From positions 62,001 through 126,000 of the forward strand of contig WNNJ02002083.1 of NCBI GenBank assembly GCA_012934845.2: a stretch of DNA of 64,000 nt, written 5' to 3'. Origin of the DNA: Pomphorhynchus laevis (lineage: Eukaryota; Acanthocephala; Palaeacanthocephala; Echinorhynchida; Pomphorhynchidae). The position numbers and the translations under genes were made by a program. Below, one piece after another: positions 11,977 through 24,400 of the stretch; the first letter of the stretch is position 1; every line of letters starts with the position of its first letter. The notes under the pieces are model-generated. The model worked only from the letters and a program-made list of their open reading frames with translations. It ran no database searches and was not told where the DNA came from.

Positions 11977-13599
11977 TTTATGTCGTAATTCGACCTGATG
12001 ACTGAAGCTATTATGTTGCCATCTAAAATACAAGTTAGTCGAACAGATCCGGAAATATCTCACCAAAATGAAATTCAACCGACTACCAACAAGACGATTT
12101 CAATGCATCATTTCAATCTGATGGAGAACCACCATGTTTATCGTAATAGAGTGCATGCTGAGGGACGAAACAAGGATGATACAGGGACGTCCACTAATGA
12201 GGTGCGCTCTGTGGAGTTGTCTGGACAGCATGCTTTATGTCGTAATGCAACCTGATGACTGAAGCTATTATATTGCCAGCTAAAATACAAGTTAGTCGAA
12301 CAGATCCGGAAATATCTTATCAAAATGAAATTCAACCGACTACCAACAAAACGATTTCAATGCATCATTTCAATCTGATGAAGGAGCACTATGTTTATAG
12401 TCAATAGAGATCATACTGAGGGACGAAACAACGATGATACATGGACGTCCACTGATGAGTCCTGCCCTGTAAAGTTGTTTGGACAGCATGCTTAATGTCA
12501 TAAAGCGATTTAATAGCTGAAGCTATTATGTAGCCAGCAAAAATACAAGTTAGTCGAAGAGGTTTGGAAATATCTCACTTACATGAAATTGAACCGACTA
12601 CCAACAAGACGATTTCAATGCATCATTTCAATCTGATAGAGGACCACCATTTTTATCGTCAATATAGTGCATGCTGAGGGACGAAACAACGATGACGGAG
12701 GAATGTCCGCTGATGTGTCACGCCCTGTGGATTTATCTGGACAGCATGCTTTATGTCGTAATGCGACCTGATAGCTGAAGCTATTATGTAGCCAGCCAAA
12801 ACACAAGTAAGTCGAAGAGGTCCAGAAATATCTTACTAAAATCAAACTCAACCGACTACCAACAAGACGATTTCAATGCATCATTTCAATCTGATGGAGG
12901 ATTTATATGTTTATCGTTTATATAGTCCATGCTGATGGACGAAACAACGATGACATCGGAACGTCAACTGTTGTGACCCGCCCTGTGGATTTATCTGGAC
13001 AGCATGCTTTATGTCGTAATGCGACCTGATAGCTGAAGCTATTATGTAGCCAGCCAAAATACAAGTTTGTAATGCGGTCCAGAAATATCTCACTAAAATG
13101 AAATCAAACCGACTACCAACAAGACGATTACAATGCATCATTTCAATCTGATAAAGGACCACCATGTTTATCGTCAATATAGTGCATGCTGAGGTACGAA
13201 ACAACGATGATACAGGGACGTCCACTGATGGGTTCCGCCATGTGGAGTTGTCTGGACAGCATGCTTTATGTCGTAATGCGACCTGATGGCTAAAGCTATT
13301 ATGTAGCCAGCTAAAATACAAGTTAGTCGAACAGATCCGGAAATATCTAACCAAAATGAAATTCAATTGACTACCAACAAAACGATTTCAATGCATCATT
13401 TCAATCTGATGAAGGACCACTATGTTTATCGTCAATAGGGTGCATGCTATGGGACGAAACAACGATGATACATGGACGTCCACTGATGAGTTCTTCCCTG
13501 TGGAGTTCTTTGGACAGCATGCTTAATGTCATAAAGCGATTTAATAGCTGAAGCTATTATGTAGTCAGCTAAAATACAAGTAAGTCGAAGAGGTCTAGA

Positions 13600-14395
13600 A
13601 ATATCTCACTTACATGAAATTCAACCGACTACCAACAAGACGATTTCAATGCATCATTTCAATCTGATGGAGGACCACCATTTTAATCGTCAATATAGTG
13701 CATGCTGAGGGACGAAACAACTATGACATAGGAATGTCCGCTGATGTGTCCCGCCCTGTGGATTTATCTGGACAGCATGCTTTATATCGACTTGCGACGT
13801 GATAGCTGAAGCTATTATGTAGCCAGCCAAAACACAAGTTAGTCGAAGAGGTCCGGAAATATCTTACTAAAATGAAACTCAACCGACTACCAACAAGACG
13901 ATTTCAATGCATCATTTCAATCTGATGGAGGACCACCATGTTTATCGTCAATATAGTGCATGCTGAGGGACGAAACAACGATGATACAGGACGTCCACTG
14001 ATGAGTCCCGCCCTGTGGAGTTGTCTGGACAGCATGCTTAATGTCATAAAGCGATTTAATAGCTGAAGCTATTATGTAGTCAGCTAAAATACAAGTAAGT
14101 CGAAGAGGTCTAGAAATATCTCACTTACATGAAATTCAACCGACTACCAACAAGACGATTTCAATGCATCATTTCAATCTGATGGAGGACCACCATTTTA
14201 ATCGTCAATATAGTGCATGCTGAGGGACGAAACAACTATGACATAGGAATGTCCGCTGATGTGTCCCGCCCTGTGGATTTATCTGGACAGCATGCTTTAT
14301 ATCGACTTGCGACCTGATAGCTGAAGCTATTATGTAGCCAGCCAAAACACAAGTTAGTCGAAGAGGTCCGGAAATATCTTACTAAAATGAAACTT
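13600..14395 (+). repeat. recent dimer duplication, 515-bp offset
   Basis: The B unit from about 13.6 kb, with private marks ACCATTTTAATCGTCAAT, AAACAACTATGACATAGG and TTTATATCGACTTGCGAC, is repeated 515 bp downstream (second copy from about 14.1 kb) with nearly no changes. The offset is two units minus one base; the missing base is in ATACAGGACGTCC near 13,985. The TAGTCAGCTAAAATACAAG mark preceding each copy is shared too, so the duplicated piece includes part of the upstream C unit. Confidence 0.8.
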
Positions 14396-17244
14396 AACCG
14401 ACTACCAACAAGACGATTTCAATGCATCATTTCAATCTGATCGAGAACCACCGTGTTTATCGTAATAGAGTGCATGCTGAGCGACGAAACAAGGATGATA
14501 CAGGGACGTCCACTAATGAGGTGCGCTCTGTTTAGTTGTCTGGACAGCATGCTTTTTGTCGTAATGCGACCTCATTGCTGAAGCTATTATGTAGCCATCT
14601 AAAATACCAGTTAGTCGAAGCGGTCGTGAAATATTTCACTAAAATAAATTTAACCGACTATCAACATGACGATTTTAATGCATCATTACAATCTGATGGA
14701 GGAGCACCATGTTTGTCGTCAATAACGTGCATGAAGAAGGACAAAACAATGATGATACAGAGACGTCCACTGATGAGTCCTGCCTTGTGGAGTTGTCTAG
14801 ACAGCATGCTTTATGTCGTAATGCGACGTGATAGCTGAAGCTTTTATGTAGCTAGCTAAAATACAAGTTAGTCAAAGAGGTCCGGTAATATCTCTCTAAA
14901 ATGAAATTCAACCGACTACCAACAAGACGATTTCAATGCATTATTGTAATCTGATGGAAAACCACCATGTTTATCGTCAATATCGTGCATGCTGAGGGAC
15001 AAAACAACGATGATACATGGACGTCCACTGATGAGTCCTGCCCTGTGGCGTTGTTTGGAAATCATGCTTTATGTCATGAAGCGACCTAATAGCTGAAGCT
15101 ATTATGTAGCCAGCTAAAATACAAGTAAGTCGAAGAGGTCTGCAAATATATCACTTACATGAAATTCAACCGACTACCAACAAGACTATTTCAATGCATC
15201 ATTTCAATCTGATGGAGGACCACCATGTTTTCGTCAATGTGGTGCATGCTGAAGGACGAAACAACGATGATCCAGGGACGTCCACTGATTAGTCTTGCCT
15301 TGTGGAGTTGTCTGGACAGCATGCTCTTTGTCGTAATGCGACCTGATGACTGAAGCTATTATGTTGCCATCTAAAATACAAGTTAGTCGAACAGATCCGG
15401 AAATATCTCACCAAAATGAAATTCAACCGACTACCAACAAGACGATTTAAATGCATCATTTTAATTTTAAGGGAGAACCACCATCTTTATCGTAAAAGAG
15501 TGCATGCTGAGGGACGAAACAAGGATGATACAGGGAAGTCCACTAATGAGGTTCGCTCTGTTTTGTTGTCTGGACAGCATGCTTTGTGTCGTAATTCGAC
15601 CTAATAGCTGAAGCTATTATGTAGCCAGCTAAAATACAAGTTAGTCGAAGCGGTTGTGAAATTTTTCACTAAAATGAAATTTAACCGACTATCAACAAGA
15701 CGATTTCAATGCATCATTTCAATCTGATGGAGGATTACCATGTTTTTCGTTTATATAGTCCATGCTGAGGGATGAAACAACGATGACATCGGAACGTCAA
15801 CTTATGTGTCCCGCCCTGTGGATTTATCTGGACAGCATGCTTTATGTCGTAATGCGACCTGATAGCTGAAGCTATTATGTAGCCAGCCAAAATACAAGTT
15901 AGTAATCGGTCCGGAAATATCTCACTAAAATGAAATCAAACCGACTACCAACAAGACGATTACAATGCATCATTTCAATCTGATAAAAAACCACCATGTT
16001 TATCGTCAATATAGTGCATGCTGAGATACGAAACAACGATAATACAGGGACGTCCACTGATGGGTTCAGCCCTGTGGAGTTGTCTGGACAGCATGCTTTA
16101 TGTCGTAATGCGACCTGATGGCTGAAGCTATTATGTAGCCAGCTAAAATACAAGTTATTCGAACAGATCCGGAAATATCTAACCAAAATGAAATTCAACC
16201 GACTACCTACAAGACGATTTCAATGCATCATTTTAATCTGATGAAAGAGCACTATGTTTATCGTCAATAGAGTGCATGCTGAGGGACGAAACAACGATAA
16301 TACATGGAAGTCCACTGATGAGTCTTGCCTTGTGGAGTTGTCTGGACAGCATGCTTTATGTCGTAAAGCGACGTGATACCTGACGCTTTTATGTAGCCAG
16401 CAAAAATACAAGTTAGTAAAAGAGGTCCGGAAATATCTCTCTAAAATTAAATTCAACCGACTAACAACAAGACGATTTCAATGCATTATTGTAATCTGAT
16501 AGAAAACCACCATGTTTATCGTCAATAACGTGCATGCTGAGGGACGAAACAACGATGATACAGGGACGTCCACTAATGAGTTTCGCCCTGTGGAGTTGTC
16601 TGGACAGCATGCTTTATGTCGTAATGCGACCTGATGGCTGAAGCTATTATGTAGCCAGATAAAATACAAGTTAGTCGAACAGATCCGGAAATATCTTACC
16701 AAAATGAAATTCAACCGACTACCAACAAAACGATTTCAATGCATCATTTCAATCTGATGAAAGAGCACTATGTTTATCGTAAATAGAGTGCATGCTGTGG
16801 GACGAAACAACGATGATACATGGACGTCCACTGATGAGTCCTGCCTTGAGGAGTTGTTTGGACAGCATGCTTAATGTCATAAAGCGATTTAATAGCTAAG
16901 CTATTATGTAGCCAGCTAAAATACAAGTTAGTCGAAGAGGTCTTAAAATATCTCAATTACATGAAATTGAACCAACTACCAACAAGACGATTTCAATGCA
17001 TCATTTCAATCTGATGGAGGACCATATTTTTATCGTCAATATAGTGCATGCTGAGGGACGAAACAACGATGACATAGGAATGTCCGCTGATGTGTTCCGC
17101 CCTGTGGATTTATCTGGACAGCATGTTTTATGTTGTAATGTGACCTGATAGATGAAGCTATTTTGTAGCCAGCTAAAATACAAGTTAATCGAAGAGATCC
17201 AGAAATATCTCACAAATATGAAATTCAACCAATTTTTAACCAGA

Positions 17245-18275
17245 CGATTTCAATGCATCATTTCAATCTGATGGAGGACCACCATGTTTATCGTCAATAA
17301 AGTGCATGCTGAGGGACGAAACAACGATGATACAGGGACGTCTACTGATGAGTCCCGCCCTGTGGAGTTGTCTGGAGAGCATGCTTTTTGTCGTAATGCG
17401 ACCTGATAGTTGAAGCTATTATGTAGCCAGCTAAAATACAAGTTAGTCGAAGAGGTCCGGAAATATCTTACTAAAATAAAATTCAACCGACTACCAACAA
17501 AACGATTTCTATGCATCATTTCAATCTGATGTAGGACCACTATGTTTATCGTCAATAGAGTGCATGCTGAGGGACGAAACAACGATGATACATGGACATC
17601 CACTGATGAGTCCTGCCCTGTGGAGTTGTTTGGACATCATGCTTTATGTCATGAAGCGACCTAATAGCTGAAGCTTTTATGTAGCCAGCTAAAATACAAG
17701 TAAGTCTAAGAGTTCTGCAAATATCTCACTTACATGAAATTCAACCGACTACCAACAAGACTATTTCAATGCATCATTTCAATCTGATGGAGGACCACCA
17801 TGTTTTCGTCAATATGGTGCATGCTGAAGGACGAAACAACGATGATCCAGGGACGTCCACTGATGAGTCTTGCCTTGTGGAGTTGTCTAGACAGCATGCT
17901 TTATGTCGTAATGCGACGTGATAGCTGACGCTTTTATGTAGCCAGCAAAAATACAAGTTAGTCAAAGAGGTCCGGAAATATCTCTCTAAAATGAAATTCA
18001 ACCGACTACCAACAAGACGATTTCAATGCATTATTGTAATCTGATGGAAAACCACCATGTTTATCGTCAATTTTGTGCATGCTGAGGGACGAAACAACGA
18101 TGATACAGGGACGTCTACTGATGAGTTCCGCCCTGTAGAGTTGTCTGGACAGCATGCTTTATGTCGTAATGCGACCTGATGGCTGAAGCTATTATGTAGC
18201 CAGCTAAAATACAAGTTAGTCGAACAGATCCGGAAATATCTTACCAAAATGAAATTCAACCGACTACCAACAAAA
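17245..18275 (+). repeat. partial cassette, M1-M4 (1,031 bp)
   Basis: Four units follow cassette order: an M1-position unit with GTCAATAAAGTGCATGC, M2 with TCTGATGTAGGACC, D near 17.77 kb and M4 near 18.02 kb. The D and M4 units match those of cassette iii at an offset of 2,878 bp (17,774 and 20,652; 18,023 and 20,901). M5 is replaced by an abnormal E-type unit, so the cassette was broken by recombination at about 18,276. Confidence 0.8.
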
Positions 18276-18576
18276 CGATTTCAATGCATCATTTCAATCT
18301 GAGGGAGAACTACCATGTTTATCGTAAAAGAGTGCATGCTGAGGGACGAAACAAGGATGATACAGGGAAGTCCACTAATGAGGGTCGCTCTGTTTAGTTG
18401 TCTAATCAATATGCTTTGTGTCGTAATTCGACCTAAAAGCTGAAGCTATTATGTAGTCAGCTAAAATACAAGTTAGTCGAAGCGGTCGTGAAATATTTCA
18501 CTATAGAAATATGAAATTTTTCGAAGAGGTCTGGAAATATCTCACTTACATGAAATTGAACCGACTACCAACCAGA
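18276..18576 (+). repeat. oversized 301-bp chimeric unit
   Basis: This unit is 43 bp longer than normal. It begins as an E type (GTAAAAGAGTGCATGC, CAAGGATGATAC, CGGTCGTGAAATATTTCAC). At about 18,502 it runs through ATAGAAATATGAAATTTTT and re-enters an earlier point of the unit at TCGAAGAGGTCTGG before finishing as another type. The joining run is AT-rich and not a normal unit segment. It also has TCTAATCAATATGC where TCTGGACAGCATGC is usual. The simplest reading is an out-of-register join between two units. Confidence 0.8.
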
Positions 18577-20122
18577 CGATTTCAATGCATCATTTCAATC
18601 TGATGGAGGACCACCATGTTTATCGTCAATAAAGTGCATGCTGAGGGACGAAACAACGATGATACAGGGACGTCCACTGATGAGTCCCGCCCTGTGGAGT
18701 TGTCTGGACTGCATGCTCTTTGTCGTAATGCGACCTGATGACTGAAGCTATTATGTTGCCATCTAAAATACAAGTTAGTCGAACAGATCCGGAAATATCT
18801 CACCAAAATGAAATTCAACCGACTACCAACAAGACGATTTCAATGCATCATTTCAATCTGAGGGAGAACTACCATGTTTATCGTAAAAGAGTGCATGCTG
18901 AGGGACGAAACAAGGATGATACAGGGAAGTCCACTAATGAGGTTCGCTCTGTTTAGTTGTCTGGACAGCATGCTTTGTGTCGTAATTCGACCTAATAGCT
19001 GAAGCTATTATGTAGCCAGCTAAAATACAAGTTAGTCGAAGCGGTCGTGAAATATTTCACTAAAATGAAATTTAACCGACTATCAACAAGACGATTTCAA
19101 TGCATCATTTCAATCTGATGGAGGATTACCATGTTTATCGTTTATATAGTCCATGCTGAGGGACGAAACAACGATGACATCGGAACGTCAACTTATGTGT
19201 CCCGCCCTGTGGATTTATCTGGACAGCATGCTTTATGTCGTAATGCGACCTGATAGCTGAAGCTATTATGTAGCCAGCCAAAATACAAGTTATTAATGCG
19301 GTCCGGAAATATCTCACTAAAATGAAATCAAACCGACTACCAACAAGACGATTACTATGCATCATTTCAATCTGATAAAGGACCACCATGTTTATCGTCA
19401 ATATAGTGCATGCTCAGGGACGAAACAACGATGATACAGGGACGTTCACTGATGGGTTCCGCCCTGTAGAGTTGTCTGGACAGCATGCTCTTTGTCGTAA
19501 TGCGACGTGCTAGCTAAAGCTTTTATGTAGCCACCAAAAATACAAGTTTGTCGTAGAGGTCCGGAAATATCTAACCAAAATGAATTTCAACCGACTACCA
19601 ACAAGCCGATTTCAATGCATCATTTCAATCTGATGGAGGACCACTATGTTTATCGTCAATAGGGTGCATGCTGAGGGACAAAACAACGATGATACATGGA
19701 CGTCCACTGATGAGTCCTGCCCTGTGGAGTTGTTTGGACAGCATGCTTAATGTCATAAAGCGATTTAATAGCTGAAGCTATTATGTAGTCAGCTAAAATA
19801 CAAGTTAGTCGAAGAGGTCTAGAAATATCTCACTTACATGAAATTCAACCGACTACCAACAAGACGATTTCAATGCATCATTTCAATTTGATGGAGGACC
19901 ACTATTTTTATCGTCAATATAGTGCATGCTGAGGGACGAAACAACGATGACATATGAATGTCCGCTGATGTGGCCCGCCCTGTGGATTTATCTAGAGAGC
20001 ATGCTTTATGTCGTAATGCGACCTGATAGCTGAAGCTATTATGTAGCCAGCCAAAACACAAGTTAGTCGAAGAGGTCCAGAAATATCTCACAAAAATGAA
20101 ATTCAACCGATTATTAACAAGA
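18577..20122 (+). repeat. A-E-F-F' cassette and B units
   Basis: The A unit at 18.58 kb has a nearly canonical dyad module, changed at GGACTGCATGC. It is followed by an E unit near 18.84 kb (GTAAAAGAGTGCATGC, CTAATGAGG), then F near 19.1 kb (GTTTATATAGTCC) and F' near 19.35 kb. C and B units precede cassette iii. The E unit is nearly the same as the left part of the abnormal unit just upstream, which points to it as the source of the join there. Confidence 0.8.
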
Positions 20123-21411
20123 CGATTTTAATGCATCATTTTAATCTAATGGAGGACCACCATGTTTATCGTCAAAAGAGTGCATGCTGAGGGACGAAAC
20201 AACGATGATACAGGGACGTCCACTAATGAGTCCCGCCCTGTTTAGTTGTCTGGAGAGCATGCTTTATGTCGTAATGCGACCTGATAGCTGAAGCTATTAT
20301 GTAGCCAGCTAAAATACAAGTTAGTCGAAGAGGTCCGGAAATATCTTACTAAAATAAAATTCAACCGACTACCAACAAAACGATTTCTATGCATCATTTC
20401 AATCTGATGTAGGACCACTATGTTTATCGTCAATAGAGTGCATGCTGAGGGACGAAACAACGATGATACATGGACGTCCACTGATAAGTTCTGCCTTGTG
20501 GAGTTGTTTGGACATCATGCTTTATGTCATGAAGCGACCTAATAGCTGAAGCTTTTATGTAGCCAGCTAAAATACAAGTAAGTCGAAGTGGTCTGCAAAT
20601 ATCTCACTTACATGAAATTCAACCGACTACCAACAAGACTATTTCAATGCATCATTTCAATCTGATGGAGGACCACCATGTTTTCGTCAATATGGTGCAT
20701 GCTGAAGGACGAAACAACGATGATCCAGGGACGTCCACTGATGAGTTTTGCCTTGTGGAGTTGTCTAGACAGCATGCTTTATGTCGTAATGCGACGTGAT
20801 AGCTGACGCTTTTATGTAGCCAGCAAAAATACAAGTTAGTCAAAGAGGTCCGGAAATATCTCTCTAAAATGAAATTCAACCGACTACCAACAAGACGATT
20901 TCAATGCATTATTGTAATCTGATAGAAAACCACCATGTTTATCGTCAATATCGTGCATGCTGAGGGACGAAACAACGATGATACAGGGACGTCCACTAAT
21001 GAGTTCCGCCCTGTAGAGTTGTCTGGACAGCATGCTTTATGTCGTAATGTTACCTGATGGCTGAAGCTTTTATATAGCCAGCTAAAATACAAGTTAGTCG
21101 AACAGATCCGGAAATATCTTACCAAAATGAAATTCAACCGACTACCAACAAAACGATTTCAATGCATCATTTCAATCTGATGAAGGAGCACTATGTTTAT
21201 CGTCAATAGAGTGCATGCTGAGGGACGAAACAACGATGATACATGGACGTCCACTGATGAGTCCTGCCCTGTGGAGTTGTTTGGACAGCATGCTTAATGT
21301 CATAAAGCGATTTAATAGCTGAAGCTATTATGTAGCCAGCTAAAATACAAGTTAGTCGAAGAGGTCTGGAAATATCTCACTTACATGAAATTGAACCGAC
21401 TACCAACAAGA
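20123..21411 (+). repeat. five-unit cassette, copy iii (1,289 bp)
   Basis: M1 to M5 are in the same order and total length as copies i and ii, again after the private flank CGATTATTAACAAG. D (20.65 kb), M4 (20.90 kb), M5 and the following B unit recur downstream at a 3,350-bp offset (20,652 and 24,002; 20,901 and 24,251). That makes a further four-unit block duplication within this part of the array. Confidence 0.85.
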
Positions 21412-24400
21412 CGATTTCAATGCATCATTTCAATCTGATGGAGGACCACCATTTTTATCGTCAATATAGTGCATGCTGAGGGACGAAACAACGATGACAT
21501 AGGAATGTCCGCTGATGTGTCCCGCCCTGTGGATTTATCTGAACAGCATGCTTTTTGTCGTAATGCGACCTGATAGCTGAAGCTATTATGTAGCCAGCCA
21601 AAACACAAGTTAGTCGAAGAGGTCCGGAAAAATCTTACTAAAATGAAACTCAACCGACTACCAACAAGACGATTTCAATGCATCATTTCAATCTGATGGA
21701 GGACCACCATGTTTATCGTCAATAAAGTGCATGCTGAGGGACGAAACAACGATGATACAGGGACGTCTACTGATGAGTCCCGCCCTGTGGAGTTGTCTGG
21801 AGAGCATGCTTTATGTCGTAATGCGACCTGATGACTGAAGCTATTATGTTGCCATCGAAAATACAAGTAAGTCGAACAGATCCGCAAATATCTCACCAAA
21901 AATTAAATTCAACCGACTACCAACCAGACGATTTCAATGCATCATTTCAATCTGAGGGAGAACCACCATGTTTATCGTAATAGAGTGCATGCTGAGGGAC
22001 GAAACAAGGATGATACAGGGACGTCCACTAATTAGGTTCGCTCTGTTTAGTTGTCTGGACAGCATGCTTTGTGTCGTAATGCGACCTAATAGCCGAAGCT
22101 GTTATGTAGCCAGCTAAAATACAAGTTAGTCGAAGCCGTCGTGAAATATTTCACTAAAATAAATTTAACCGACTATCAACATGACGATTTTAAAGCATCA
22201 TTACAATCTGATGGAGAACCACCATGTTTATCGTCAATAACGTGCATGAAGAAGGACGAAACAATGATGATGCAGAGACGTCCACTGATGAGTCCTGCCT
22301 TGTGGAGTTGTTTAGACAGCATGCTTTATGTCGTAATGCGACGTGATAGCTGAAGCTTTTATGTAGCCAGCTAAAATACAAGTTAGTCAAAGAGGTCCGG
22401 AAATATCCCTCTAAAATGGAATTCATCCGACTACCAACAAGACGATTTCAATGCATTATTGTAATCTGATGGAAAACCACCATGTTTTTCGTCAATATCG
22501 TGCATGCTGAGGGACGAAACAACGATGAAACATGGACGTCCACTGATGAGTACTGCCCTGTGGAGTTGTTTGGACATCATGCTTTATGTCATGAAGCGAT
22601 TTAATAGCTGAAGCTATTATGTAGCCAGCTAAAATACAAGTAAGTCGAAGAGGTCTGCAAATATCTCACTTACATGAAATTCAACCGACTACCAACAAGA
22701 CTATTTCAATGCCTCATTTCAATCTGATGGAGGACCACCATGTTTTCGTCAATATGGTGCATGCTGAAGGACGAAACAACGATGACATAGGAATGTCCGC
22801 TGATGTGTCCCGCCCTGTGGATTTATCTGGACAGCATGCTTTATGTCGTAATGCGATCTGATAGCTGAAGCTTTTATGTAGCCAGTCAAAACACAAGTTA
22901 GTCGAAGAGGTCCGGAAATATCTTACTAAAATGAAACTCAACCGACTACTAACAAGACGATTTCAATGCATCATTTCAATCTGATGGAGGACCACCATGT
23001 TTATCGTCAATACAGAGCATGCTGAGGGACGAAACAACGATGATACAGGGACTTCCACTGATGAGTCCCGCCCTGTGGAGTTGTCTGGACAGCATGCTTT
23101 ATGTCGTAATGCGACCTGATGACTGAAGCAATTATGTTGCCATATTAAATACAAGTGAGTCGAACAGATTCTGAAATATCTCAACAAAATGAAATTCAAC
23201 CGACTACCAACAAGACGATTTCAATGCATAATTTCAATCTGAGGGAGAACCACCATGTTTATCGTAAAAGAGTGCATGCTGAGGGACGAAACAAGGATGA
23301 TACAGGGACGTCCACTAATGAGGTGCGCTCTGTTTAGTTGTCTGGACAGCATGCCTTGTGTCGTAATGCGACCTAATAGCTGAAGCTTTTATGTAGCCAG
23401 CCTAAATACAAGTTAGTCGAAGCGGTCGTGAAATATTTCACTAAAATGAAATTTAACCGACTATCAACAAGACGATTTCAATGCATCATTACAATCTGAT
23501 GAAGGACCACCATGTTTATCGTCCATTACGTGCATGAAGAAGAACGAAACAACGATGATACAGAGACGTCTACTGATGAGTCCTGCCTTGTGGAGTTGTC
23601 TAGACAGCATGCTTTATGTCCTAATGCGACGTGATAGCTGAAGCTTTTATGTAGCCAGCTAAAATACAAGTTAGTCGAAGAGGTCTGGAAATATCTCCCT
23701 TAAATGAAATTCAACCGACTACCAACAATACGAGTTCAATGCATCATTTTAATCTGATGGAAAATTACCATGTTTATCGTTTATATAGTCTATGCTGAGG
23801 GACGAAACAACGATGATACATGGACGTCCACTGATGAGTCCTGCTTTGTGGAGTTGTTTGGACATCATGCTTTATGTCATGAAGCAACCTAATAGCTGAA
23901 GCTATTATGTAGCCAGCTAAAATACAAGTAAGTCGAAGAGGTCTGCAAATATCTCACTTACATGAAATTCAACCGACTACCAACAAGACTATTTCAATGC
24001 ATCATTTCAATCTGATAGAGGACCACCATGTTTTCGTCAATATGGTGCATGCTGAAGGACGAAACAACGATGATCCAGGGACGTCCACTGATGAGTCCTG
24101 CCTTGTGGAGTTGTCTGGACAGCATGCTTTATGTCGTAATGCGACGTGATAGCTGACGCTTTTATGTAGCGAGCAAAAATACAAGTTAGTCAAAGAGTTC
24201 CGGAAATTTCTCTCTAAAATGAAATTCAACCGACTACCAACAAGACGATTTCAATGCATTATTGTAATCTGATAGAAAACCACCATGTTTATCGTCAATA
24301 TCGTGCATGCTGAGGGACGAAATAACGATGATACAGGGAGGTCCACTAATGAGTTCCGCCCTGTAGAGTTGTCTGGACAGCATGCTTTATGTCGTAAGGC

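Larger units (their letters stand above)
11579..17244 (+). repeat. mixed A, E, B, C, D and F units
   Basis: About 22 units. A units with the canonical module lie at 11.6-12.0 kb, and an E-like unit near 12.15 kb has CAAGGATGATAC. C and B units alternate at 12.4-14.4 kb, including a recent dimer duplication. E and E' units occur at 14.4-14.8 and 15.4-15.7 kb, and F/F' at 15.7-16.2 kb. A unit at 16.2 kb combines a C-type left part (GAAAGAGCACTATG) with a D-type right part (CGTGATACCTGACGC), a clear recombinant. M4, M5 and B units follow to the end. No other kind of sequence is seen. Confidence 0.85.
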
